From NCBI RefSeq assembly GCF_013376005.1, contig NZ_JABMJK010000021.1, positions 1-64,000 of the forward strand: a DNA stretch of 64,000 bases. Reading direction: 5' to 3'. The position numbers and the translations under genes are program-made. The stretch's first letter is position 1; every line of letters begins with the position of its first letter. The notes under the pieces were generated by a model that was not told where the DNA came from, ran no database searches, and saw only the letters and a program-made list of their open reading frames with translations. The DNA is from Duganella sp. SG902 (GTDB lineage: Bacteria > Pseudomonadota > Gammaproteobacteria > Burkholderiales > Burkholderiaceae_D). Positions 43,571 through 51,246 of the stretch are shown here, in pieces.

Positions 43571-45403
43571 ATGACCAACAGCACCACCGCCAGCACGATG
43601 TCCGCCGCCACACCGACCACGTCCCGGGAACTCAAGAAAGGCAGCCTGGCCACCTTGCGCGAGCTGCTGCCCTTCCTCGCGCCGTACACGAAACGCTTTG
43701 TCATCGCCGGCATCGCGCTGCTGGTGGCCGCCGGCGCCACGCTGGCGATACCGGCCGCGTTCAAGCAGATGATCGATCTGGGCTTCGGCGGCGGCGCGCG
43801 CAGCATCCAGCACGTGGACCTGGTGTTCCTGGCGTTGTTCGGCCTTGCCACCATCCTGGCGCTGGCGACGGCGGCCCGCTTCTACAGCGTCTCGTGGCTG
43901 GGCGAGCGCGTGACGGCCGATATCCGCAGCGCGGTCTACAAGCACGTCATCACGCAAAGCCCGGAATTCTTCGAAACCACGCAGACCGGCGAAGTCCTGT
44001 CGCGCATCACCACCGACACCACGTTGATTCAATCGGTGGTCGGCACCAGCATCTCGATGGCGCTACGGAATATGCTGCTGTTCATCGGCGGCCTGGTGAT
44101 GCTGTTCGTGACCAGTCCCAAACTGTCGGCCATCATCATCGGCCTGCTGATCCTGACCGTGCTGCCGATCGTGATGTTCGGCCGCCGCGTGCGCAAGCTG
44201 TCGCGCGATTCTCAGGACCGGGTGGCGGATGCCTCCGCCATGGCCGGCGAAATCCTCAACGCCATGCCGACCGTGCAGGCCTTCACGCATGAACATCTGG
44301 AAGCCTCGCGCTTCGGCGGTTCGGTGGAAGGCGCGTTCCAGACCGCCATGAACCGCATCCGCGCGCGCTCCATCCTCACCATGCTGGCCATCGTGCTGGT
44401 GTTCGGCGCCATCGTGTTCGTGCTGTGGCTGGGCGCGCACGCCGTGCTGTCCGGCGAAATGACGGGTGGTGATCTGGGTCAGTTCATCCTGTACGCCTCG
44501 ATCACGGCCGGCGCGATCGGCGCGCTGTCCGAGGTGATGGGCGAGGCGCAGCGCGCCGCCGGCGCCACCGAGCGCCTGCTGGAGCTGATGTCGGTCAAAT
44601 CGAAGATCCAATCGCCGGCCACGCCGCTGCCGCTGCCGCCACGCGCCGCCAACGGCGCCGCGCTGACGCTGAACGACGTCACCTTCTCCTACCCATCGCG
44701 GCCGGAGACGCATGCGCTGAGCCACCTGTCGCTGGACATCAAGCCGGGTGAGACCGTGGCCGTGGTCGGCCCGTCCGGCGCCGGCAAGACCACGCTGTTC
44801 CAGCTATTCCTGCGCTTCTACGATCCGCAAAGCGGCAGCATCAAGCTCGATGGCGTCGACATCACCCAACTGGACCTCCGCACGCTGCGCGGCGCCATCG
44901 GCATCGTGCCGCAGGATACGGTGATCTTCTCGGCCAACGCCATGGAAAACATCCGCTACGGCCGCGCCGACGCCACCGACGAGGAAGTCATCGCCGCCGC
45001 CAGGCTGGCCGCCGCGCACGAATTCATCGAGCGCCTGCCGCAGGGCTATCAATCGTTCCTGGGCGAGCGCGGCGTGCGCCTGTCCGGCGGCCAACGCCAA
45101 CGCATCGCCATCGCGCGCGCCCTGTTGAAGAATCCGCCGCTGCTGCTGCTGGACGAAGCCACCAGCGCGCTGGATGCGGAATCGGAACGGCTGGTGCAGA
45201 AAGCGCTGGAGGCGGCCATGGTCGGCCGCACCACCGTCATCATCGCGCACCGCCTGGCGACCGTGCAGCGCGCGGACCGCATCATCGTGATGGAAGACGG
45301 TAAAATCGTCGAAACCGGGACGCACGCATCGTTGGTGGCGCTGGGCGGCATCTACGCCAACCTGGCGGCGCTGCAGTTCCATAACGTGCACGTGGAGCAT
45401 TGA
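43571..45403 (+). CDS. ABCB-type ABC exporter (MsbA-like)
   Basis: The 610-residue half-transporter fuses a six-helix exporter domain (about 40-330) to an ATPase domain (about 365-600). The Walker A is GPSGAGKTTL, the signature LSGGQRQRIAIARAL, the Walker B LLLLDEATSAL and the H-loop IIAHRLATV. It should dimerise in the inner membrane and export a lipid, drug or peptide. Substrate cannot be read, and it is not clearly MsbA because no lpxK gene follows. It is not a type I secretion ABC with an N-terminal C39-like domain, so it is unlikely to export the RTX protein. Confidence 0.92.
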   Translation: MTNSTTASTMSAATPTTSRELKKGSLATLRELLPFLAPYTKRFVIAGIALLVAAGATLAIPAAFKQMIDLGFGGGARSIQHVDLVFLALFGLATILALATAARFYSVSWLGERVTADIRSAVYKHVITQSPEFFETTQTGEVLSRITTDTTLIQSVVGTSISMALRNMLLFIGGLVMLFVTSPKLSAIIIGLLILTVLPIVMFGRRVRKLSRDSQDRVADASAMAGEILNAMPTVQAFTHEHLEASRFGGSVEGAFQTAMNRIRARSILTMLAIVLVFGAIVFVLWLGAHAVLSGEMTGGDLGQFILYASITAGAIGALSEVMGEAQRAAGATERLLELMSVKSKIQSPATPLPLPPRAANGAALTLNDVTFSYPSRPETHALSHLSLDIKPGETVAVVGPSGAGKTTLFQLFLRFYDPQSGSIKLDGVDITQLDLRTLRGAIGIVPQDTVIFSANAMENIRYGRADATDEEVIAAARLAAAHEFIERLPQGYQSFLGERGVRLSGGQRQRIAIARALLKNPPLLLLDEATSALDAESERLVQKALEAAMVGRTTVIIAHRLATVQRADRIIVMEDGKIVETGTHASLVALGGIYANLAALQFHNVHVEH

Positions 45404-45425
45404 GCGTATCTTTCAGGAGCACGCC

Positions 45426-46511
45426 ATGACCGACGCAGAATTGAAGCAAAGCTGCCGCCAGCACCTGCCGGGCCACCGCGCCCTCTCGCCCGCCGAATTG
45501 TTCGCGGCCATGGGCGACTGGTGCCAGGCGCGCGACATCGCGCATGATGTTTACGGCAGCGGCACGCTGATACAAGAATTCGAACAGAAGATCGCGCGCC
45601 TGCTGGGCTTTGAGGCGGCGGTATTCTGCATCACCGGCACCATGACGCAGGCGACCGCGCTGCGCATCGCCTGCGCGGAGCGCGGCAGCAAGCTGGTGGC
45701 GCTGCATCCGACCTCGCACATCCTCAAGCATGAACGCGGCAATCACCAGTTGTTCGACCATTTCCATGCGCTGCAGATCGGCGATCCGCATCGTCCCTGG
45801 ACGCTGGCCGAGCTGCAGGGCATTCCCGACAAGCTGGGCGCCGTCTCGCTCGAGTTGCCGGCGCGCGAGATCGGCGGCCAATGCCCGAGCTGGGACCAGC
45901 TGGAAGCCATCAAGGCGTATGGACGCGAGCAAGGCATCCACCTGCACATGGATGGCGCGCGCCTGTGGGAGACCGCCGCCGCATACGGCCGCCCGGTGAA
46001 CGAGATCGCAGCGGGCTTCGACAGTGTCTACGTTTCGCTGTACAAGGGCGTCGGCGGCATGGGCGGCGCCATGCTGGCCGGTAGCGCGGCGTTTGTCGCC
46101 AAAGCGCAGGAGTGGTTCCGCCGCCAAGGCGGCAATGTCTATCAGCGCACGCCCTACGTGGTGGCCGCGGCCATGCAGTTCGACGCCCGGCTGGCGGCGA
46201 TGCCAGATTACTTCAAGCGCACGCAGTGGCTGTACGACGTGCTGCGCGAATACCCGCTGCTGGTGCCGAATCCAGCGACGCCGCAGGCGAACATGCTGCA
46301 CCTGCATCTGCCGGTGAGCCGCGATCGCGCGCTCGAAATCCGCTCACGCATAGCCGAGCAGCACAGCGTATGGCTGTTCAATGGCGCCAATCACGCGGCG
46401 CTGCCGGAGCGCTGCTCGGTCGAACTTTACATCGGCGACAATCTGCTGCATCTGCCGGACCAGCGCGTGCGCGAGATTCTGGCCTTGTGGTCGGACGCGC
46501 TGGCCAACTAA
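45426..46511 (+). CDS. Threonine-aldolase-like PLP enzyme
   Basis: The 361-residue protein belongs to the beta-eliminating lyase/L-threonine aldolase family. Features are the substrate-loop VYGSGTLIQEFEQKIARLLGFE, the aromatic/His patch HPTSHILKHERGNHQ, HMDGARLWE with the PLP-nitrogen aspartate, and the Schiff-base lysine in SLYKGVGGMGGAM. It should split a beta-hydroxy amino acid such as threonine into glycine and an aldehyde. Identity with LtaE is not assured because the sequence is of a divergent subgroup. AGGAG precedes ATG 45426. The ABC gene lies 22 bp upstream. Confidence 0.85.
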   Translation: MTDAELKQSCRQHLPGHRALSPAELFAAMGDWCQARDIAHDVYGSGTLIQEFEQKIARLLGFEAAVFCITGTMTQATALRIACAERGSKLVALHPTSHILKHERGNHQLFDHFHALQIGDPHRPWTLAELQGIPDKLGAVSLELPAREIGGQCPSWDQLEAIKAYGREQGIHLHMDGARLWETAAAYGRPVNEIAAGFDSVYVSLYKGVGGMGGAMLAGSAAFVAKAQEWFRRQGGNVYQRTPYVVAAAMQFDARLAAMPDYFKRTQWLYDVLREYPLLVPNPATPQANMLHLHLPVSRDRALEIRSRIAEQHSVWLFNGANHAALPERCSVELYIGDNLLHLPDQRVREILALWSDALAN

Positions 46512-46526
46512 TTCTTTGGATTTCAC

Positions 46527-48101
46527 ATGACTTTTCAAGCACTGGGTCTGATCGACCCTTTATTGCGCACGCTGGGCGAATTGGGCTACAAGCAGCCGAC
46601 GCCCGTCCAGAAGCAAGCCATTCCCGCCGTCCTGGAGGGCCGCGATGTGATGGCGGCCGCGCAGACCGGCACCGGCAAGACGGCCGGCTTCGCGCTGCCC
46701 ATCCTGCAGCGTTTGACGCTGGACGGCGTCACCGGCCCGCAGTGCGTGCGCGCGCTGGTGCTGGTGCCGACGCGCGAGTTGGCCGAGCAGGTTTTCGAGA
46801 GCTTCCGCAGCTATGGCGGCAATCTGCCATTGCGCAGCGCCGTGGCGTACGGCGGCGTCGATATCGCGCCGCAGATCGCCAAACTGCGCAAGGGCCTGGA
46901 CGTGCTGGTCGCCACGCCAGGCCGTTTGATCGATTTGCACGATCAGGGCGCGATCAGCTTCGAGCTGCTGCAAACACTGGTGCTGGACGAGGCGGACCGC
47001 ATGCTGGATCTGGGCTTTGAGCGGGATCTGGATATTTTGCTGGAGGCTTTGCCCAAGCAGCGCCAGACCTTGCTGTTCTCGGCCACATTCTCCGATGAGA
47101 TCCGCAAACTGGCCAAGGGCATGCTGCGCGATCCAGTGCAGATTCAGGTGGCGGCGGCAAATACGGCGGTGAAAACCGTCAAGCAGTGGCTGGTCACGAC
47201 CGACAAGCGCCGCAAGCCGGAGTTGTTCCTGCATTTGCTGAACAAGCTGGGTTGGGGCCAGGCGCTGGTGTTCGTCAAGACGCGCAAAGGTGCGGAAGCA
47301 CTGGTGAAGGAGCTGCAGGAGCGCGGCCTCACCGCCGACGCCATCCACGGCGACAAGACGCAGCCTGCGCGCCTGCGCGCGCTGGACCGCTTCAAGCGCA
47401 AGGAGGTGCAGTTGCTGATCGCCACCGACGTGGCGGCGCGCGGCCTGGATATCGAGGCGCTGCCGCTGGTGGTCAATTTCGATCTGCCGACGGTGGCGGA
47501 GGATTACATTCACCGCATCGGCCGCACCGGCCGCGCCGGCATGCAGGGCGAGGCTGTGTCGCTGGTGTGTGCGGATGAAGTGGACATGCTCAAGGCGATT
47601 GAGACGCTCATCAAGCAAATCGTGCCACGCTTCGAGGAAGCTGGCTTCGAAGCCGACCACCGCGTGCCGGAGACGGCGCCGAAAGGCAGCGCAGCCGCCG
47701 TGCAGAAGCTGTCCGCGCCCGGCGCTGGCAAGGCGGCGGGCAAGCCGGCCGCCGGCGCCAAGCGACCTGCCGGCGCGCCGGCGGGGGGCAAGACGCCGAC
47801 CAAAGTCGAGGCGCGTCCGGCTGGCGGCAGCGAGTCGCTGGGCACCTACATCGCACCGGAGAAAACATCCAAAGCCTCCGGCCGCGATCGCGCGGCGGGA
47901 GGCGGCAAAGGTTCCGGTCCGCGCGGCGGCGCCTTCGGTGGCGCGCCATCCGGCGGCCGGCCGTTCGGTGCGGGCGGCGGCTCGGCGCCAAAAGGTGCGG
48001 TGGTGGTGGCTGGTGGACGCGGCGCCAAGTCGCAGGCTCGCTCCGCCGGCCGCGCAGCGGCGCAACCGGGCGGGCGCAAATCCAAGCCCGGTTCGCGCTA
48101 G
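46527..48101 (+). CDS. DEAD-box RNA helicase, RhlE-like
   Basis: The 524-residue protein has the two-domain helicase core (about 1-370): Q motif, motif I AQTGTGKT, Ia PTRELAEQ, II LDEADRM, III SATF, V TDVAARGLD and VI HRIGRTGRAG. A low-complexity tail of about 130 residues follows, rich in A, G, K, P and R. Such helicases unwind RNA in ribosome assembly or decay, and the tail adds RNA binding. Assignment to RhlE rather than DbpA or SrmB is by overall look. It has a weak ribosome binding site. Confidence 0.92.
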   Translation: MTFQALGLIDPLLRTLGELGYKQPTPVQKQAIPAVLEGRDVMAAAQTGTGKTAGFALPILQRLTLDGVTGPQCVRALVLVPTRELAEQVFESFRSYGGNLPLRSAVAYGGVDIAPQIAKLRKGLDVLVATPGRLIDLHDQGAISFELLQTLVLDEADRMLDLGFERDLDILLEALPKQRQTLLFSATFSDEIRKLAKGMLRDPVQIQVAAANTAVKTVKQWLVTTDKRRKPELFLHLLNKLGWGQALVFVKTRKGAEALVKELQERGLTADAIHGDKTQPARLRALDRFKRKEVQLLIATDVAARGLDIEALPLVVNFDLPTVAEDYIHRIGRTGRAGMQGEAVSLVCADEVDMLKAIETLIKQIVPRFEEAGFEADHRVPETAPKGSAAAVQKLSAPGAGKAAGKPAAGAKRPAGAPAGGKTPTKVEARPAGGSESLGTYIAPEKTSKASGRDRAAGGGKGSGPRGGAFGGAPSGGRPFGAGGGSAPKGAVVVAGGRGAKSQARSAGRAAAQPGGRKSKPGSR

Positions 48102-48157
48102 GCGGCGCCCTGCTAAAATAGCCCTCTTTTGAGCGACACCCCATGTTGGAGAACTGA

Positions 48158-49129
48158 ATGCAGCAATACCAGGAATTGATCCAGACCGTCATCGACACCG
48201 GCAGCTGGCAGGACAACCGCACCGGCATCCGTACGCTCAGCGTGCCGGGCGCCATGATGCGCTTCGACCTGACCAAAGGTTTCCCCGCCGTGACGACCAA
48301 GAAGCTGGCGTTCAAATCCGTGGTGGGGGAACTGTGCGCCTTCCTGCGCGCCTCGCGCAGCGCGGCCGACTTCCGCGCGCTCGGTTGCAAGGTCTGGGAC
48401 CAGAACGCCAACGAAAACCAGCAATGGCTGGACAATCCCTACCGCCTCGGCACCGATGACCTGGGCCCGGTCTACGGTGTGCAGTGGCGCCAGTGGCCCG
48501 GCTACAAAGTGATCGAGGCCGATCAGGAAGCACAACTGGCCAACGCGCAAAAGAACGGCTTCACCATCGTCGCGCCGATTGAAGAAAACGGCGTGCGGAA
48601 AGTCCTGCTGCACAAAGCCATCGACCAGCTGCGCGAGTGCCTGGACACTATCGTGAATAACCCGAGCAGCCGCCGCATCCTGTTCCACGGCTGGAATCCG
48701 GCCGTGCTGGACGCCGTCGCCCTGCCGGCCTGCCACCTGCTGTACCAGTTCATTCCGAATCCGACCACCAGGGAACTGTCGATGTGCCTCTACGTGCGCT
48801 CGAACGACCTTGGCCTCGGCACGCCGTTCAACCTGGCGGAAGGCGCCGCGCTGATGCACCTGGTCGGCCGCCTGACCGGCTACACGCCGCGCTGGTTCAC
48901 CTACTTCATCGGCGATGCGCACATCTACGAGAACCACATGGACATGGTGCGGGAGCAGCTCAAGCGCGAGCCATTCCCGCTGCCGCAGCTGATCATCTCC
49001 GACCGCGTGCCGTCGTTCGCGCAGACCGGCAAGTACGAGCCGGAATGGCTGGAAAAAATCGAGCCATCCGACTTCGCGCTGGAAGGCTACCAGCACCACG
49101 CGCCGATCACCGCACCAATGGCGGTTTGA
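48158..49129 (+). CDS. thyA: Thymidylate synthase
   Basis: The 323-residue enzyme methylates dUMP to dTMP with methylene-tetrahydrofolate. Visible are the catalytic cysteine in ALPACHLLYQF, the dUMP/phosphate arginine loop DNRTGIRTLS, RSNDLGLGTPFNLAEGA and the C-terminal APMAV. It is longer than the 264-residue E. coli enzyme because of an insertion in the small domain (about 85-150), as in the long Lactobacillus form. GGAGA precedes ATG 48158. Its stop overlaps the next ATG. folA lies 836 bp downstream, a common pairing for recycling folate. Confidence 0.97.
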   Translation: MQQYQELIQTVIDTGSWQDNRTGIRTLSVPGAMMRFDLTKGFPAVTTKKLAFKSVVGELCAFLRASRSAADFRALGCKVWDQNANENQQWLDNPYRLGTDDLGPVYGVQWRQWPGYKVIEADQEAQLANAQKNGFTIVAPIEENGVRKVLLHKAIDQLRECLDTIVNNPSSRRILFHGWNPAVLDAVALPACHLLYQFIPNPTTRELSMCLYVRSNDLGLGTPFNLAEGAALMHLVGRLTGYTPRWFTYFIGDAHIYENHMDMVREQLKREPFPLPQLIISDRVPSFAQTGKYEPEWLEKIEPSDFALEGYQHHAPITAPMAV

Positions 49130-49818
49130 TGCGGTTGGATTTTGTACCGGGCACGCTATGCGATGAGCGCATGTGGGGCCGCCTGCTGCCGCTGCTGGGC
49201 GACGGCTTTGAATTCAACCATGTTCCGCTACACAAGGCGCGCTCGCGCGCGCAGATGCAGGAACTGATCGGCGCCCACGCGGCGCCCAAAGCCAACCTGG
49301 TGGCGTTCTCGCTGGGCGCCTACCTGGCGGTGGAATTCGCGCTGGCCAATCCGGATCGCGTGAACTCGCTGGTGATCATCGCCAGCTCCGCCAAGGGCTT
49401 GCAGGAAAAGGAAAAAGCCACACGCCTGCGCATCATCCCGCTGCTGGAAAAGAACCACTACACCGGCATGACGCAAATGCGCCTACGCGAAATCCTCGCG
49501 CCTGAACATATGGATGATCCGGCCATCGTCGACGTGATTCAAGCCATGGCCGTGGAACTGGGCAAGGACGTGCTGCTGACCCAATTCCGCACCACCATCG
49601 AACGTCCGGACCTGATGAGCCGCACCGGCGAACTGCGCTGCCCGGTGATGATCGTCGCCTCCGAGCAGGATAAACTGGTGCCAGCAGACGACGTCCGTGA
49701 ATTCACCACCTACAATCCAGCCGCGCAGCTGCATATCCTCACCGAAGGCACCGGCCACATGATCCCACTGGAAGCCCCGCAAGCACTGGCGGCGCGCCTG
49801 TTGGCGTTCTATTTATAA
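49129..49818 (+). CDS. Alpha/beta hydrolase between thyA and folA
   Basis: The 229-residue protein has the alpha/beta hydrolase triad: the nucleophile in AFSLGAYLA (a variant elbow), the acid in ASEQDKLVP and the histidine in EGTGHMIPLE. The start is ATG 49129, which shares one base with the thyA stop, so it is co-translated. The substrate is unknown; linkage with thyA and folA is by position only. Confidence 0.85.
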   Translation: MRLDFVPGTLCDERMWGRLLPLLGDGFEFNHVPLHKARSRAQMQELIGAHAAPKANLVAFSLGAYLAVEFALANPDRVNSLVIIASSAKGLQEKEKATRLRIIPLLEKNHYTGMTQMRLREILAPEHMDDPAIVDVIQAMAVELGKDVLLTQFRTTIERPDLMSRTGELRCPVMIVASEQDKLVPADDVREFTTYNPAAQLHILTEGTGHMIPLEAPQALAARLLAFYL

Positions 49819-49887
49819 CGGTAGCGCTCTGACACGCAATCGAAAATATCGTGGTCATTAAGCCTTTTTCGACCACAAACTGATGAG

Positions 49888-49904
49888 CCGTCATTCCCGC
49901 GCAG
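49888..49904 (+). repeat. Half copy of a REP-like palindrome
   Basis: CCGTCATTCCCGCGCAG matches the outer half of the palindromic arms at 58035-58063 and 58088-58116, but the second half of the hairpin is missing. It lies in the 147-bp gap between the hydrolase and folA genes. Confidence 0.5.
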
Positions 49905-49965
49905 CGCAAACACCACTCCCCGCACCGATGAATTTCAACGATAATATCGGCTCTTTATTGCACAA

Positions 49966-50463
49966 ATGAACATGAGCAAACTGACCATCATCGTCGCCAC
50001 CGACGCCAAAAACGGCATCGGCATTAACAACACGCTGCCGTGGAAGCTGCCGGAGGATCTGGCCCATTTCAAGCGCCTGACCACCGGCCACCCCATCATC
50101 ATGGGCCGCAAGACGTTTGATTCGATCGGCCGGCCGCTGCCGAACCGCCGCAACATCGTCATCACGCGCAATGCGGACTGGCGGCATGAGGGCGTGGACA
50201 CCGTCGGCTCCATCGAGGCCGCCATCGCCCTGCTGGATGGCGCCGAAGGCTTTGTCATCGGCGGCGCCGAGATCTACAAGCAATCCATGCAACTGGCCGA
50301 CCAGTTGATAATTACGCAAATCGCCCACACCTTCGACTGCGATGCCTTCTTCCCCGAGATCGACGCCGACGCGTGGCAGGAAACCGCGCGCGAGGAACAC
50401 GTCTCGGCCGCATCCGGCTTGCAATACGCTTTTGTCACCCTGCGCCGCAAGGCGCGCGTTTAA
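49966..50463 (+). CDS. folA: Dihydrofolate reductase
   Basis: The 165-residue enzyme regenerates tetrahydrofolate with NADPH. Motifs: IIVATDAKNGIGINNTLPWKLPEDL (with the catalytic aspartate), IIMGRKTFDSIGRPLPNR, FVIGGAEIY and the ITQIAHTFDCDAFFPEID stretch. Two in-frame ATGs (49966 and 49972) are close together; neither has a clear Shine-Dalgarno. It cooperates with thyA upstream, whose reaction produces dihydrofolate. The DUF4337 gene starts 15 bp later. Confidence 0.97.
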   Translation: MNMSKLTIIVATDAKNGIGINNTLPWKLPEDLAHFKRLTTGHPIIMGRKTFDSIGRPLPNRRNIVITRNADWRHEGVDTVGSIEAAIALLDGAEGFVIGGAEIYKQSMQLADQLIITQIAHTFDCDAFFPEIDADAWQETAREEHVSAASGLQYAFVTLRRKARV

Positions 50464-50478
50464 GTTTAGAGGATACCC

Positions 50479-51051
50479 ATGTCTGGCCAAGGCTTCCACG
50501 TACACGGACCACACGATCACGCAGTCGAACACGCCGCCCACGGCAACGACGGCTTCTCCAACAACATCGCCGTGATGACGGCCATCCTGGCCACGGTGGG
50601 CGCGGCGTTCGGCTATCTGGGCGGCGCCACCCAGAACGACGCGGCCCTGTTCAAGAACAACGCCGCCATCGACAAGACGCAGGCCGCCAACAGCTGGAAC
50701 TACTACCAGGCCAAGTCGGCCAAGCAGAACCTGGCCGAGCTGGCCATGACCCTGCCTGGCGTCGATCCGAAACGCTACGAAGCGGAAGTGGCCCGCTACA
50801 AGAAAGAGAAGGAAGACATCAAGAAGGAAGCCGAGAAGTGGGAGGAATCCTCCAAGGAGTGGAACCACAAGTCGGACGAGGCCATGCACAAGCACCACCA
50901 ATGGGCGCTGGCCACCACCGCCGAGCAGATCGCCATCTCGCTGGCCGCCATCACCCTGCTGACCCGCAAGAAATGGATGATGGGCCTGGCCTACGGCGTG
51001 GCCGGCGTCGGCATCGTGCTAGGCGCGATGGCCTGGTTCGGTGGTCATTGA
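50479..51051 (+). CDS. DUF4337 membrane protein
   Basis: The 190-residue protein starts with a histidine-rich soluble piece (HVHGPHDHAVEHAAHG), then a first membrane helix (about 30-50). A charged coiled-coil region (about 75-135) and two helices near the C terminus (about 145-185) follow. This matches DUF4337. Function is unknown. AGAGGA precedes ATG 50479. It follows folA by 15 bp and may be cotranscribed with it. Confidence 0.85.
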   Translation: MSGQGFHVHGPHDHAVEHAAHGNDGFSNNIAVMTAILATVGAAFGYLGGATQNDAALFKNNAAIDKTQAANSWNYYQAKSAKQNLAELAMTLPGVDPKRYEAEVARYKKEKEDIKKEAEKWEESSKEWNHKSDEAMHKHHQWALATTAEQIAISLAAITLLTRKKWMMGLAYGVAGVGIVLGAMAWFGGH

Positions 51052-51132
51052 ACAACATTGCATGAACGGCATGGCGCGGCTGTAATCAGGGCGTCATGTC
51101 AACAAGGCATTCTGGTACGATAATTTTTTTCC

Positions 51133-51236
51133 CGCAGAGCCGCTATTTCTGCGAGAATCCCGTTCTTATTTTTTGCGGCCTACCGGTCGCGCCCTAGTCC
51201 GCCCCTCCACACAGGTCAGGGGCGGCTTGCTTTTTT
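51133..51236 (+). promoter_or_regulatory. Terminator-like leader of the decarboxylase gene
   Basis: Two hairpins lie in the leader. The first has a 6-bp stem (51133-51138 with 51148-51153). The second is an intrinsic-terminator shape: CCGCCCCT (51199-51206) pairs with AGGGGCGG (51218-51225), followed by CTTGC and six T (51231-51236). The T run touches the GGAG ribosome binding site at 51237-51240. A GATAAT at 51119-51124 could be the -10. The layout suggests transcription attenuation, or read-through from the upstream gene; there is no room for a promoter after the hairpin. Confidence 0.6.
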
Positions 51237-51246
51237 GGAGACATGC

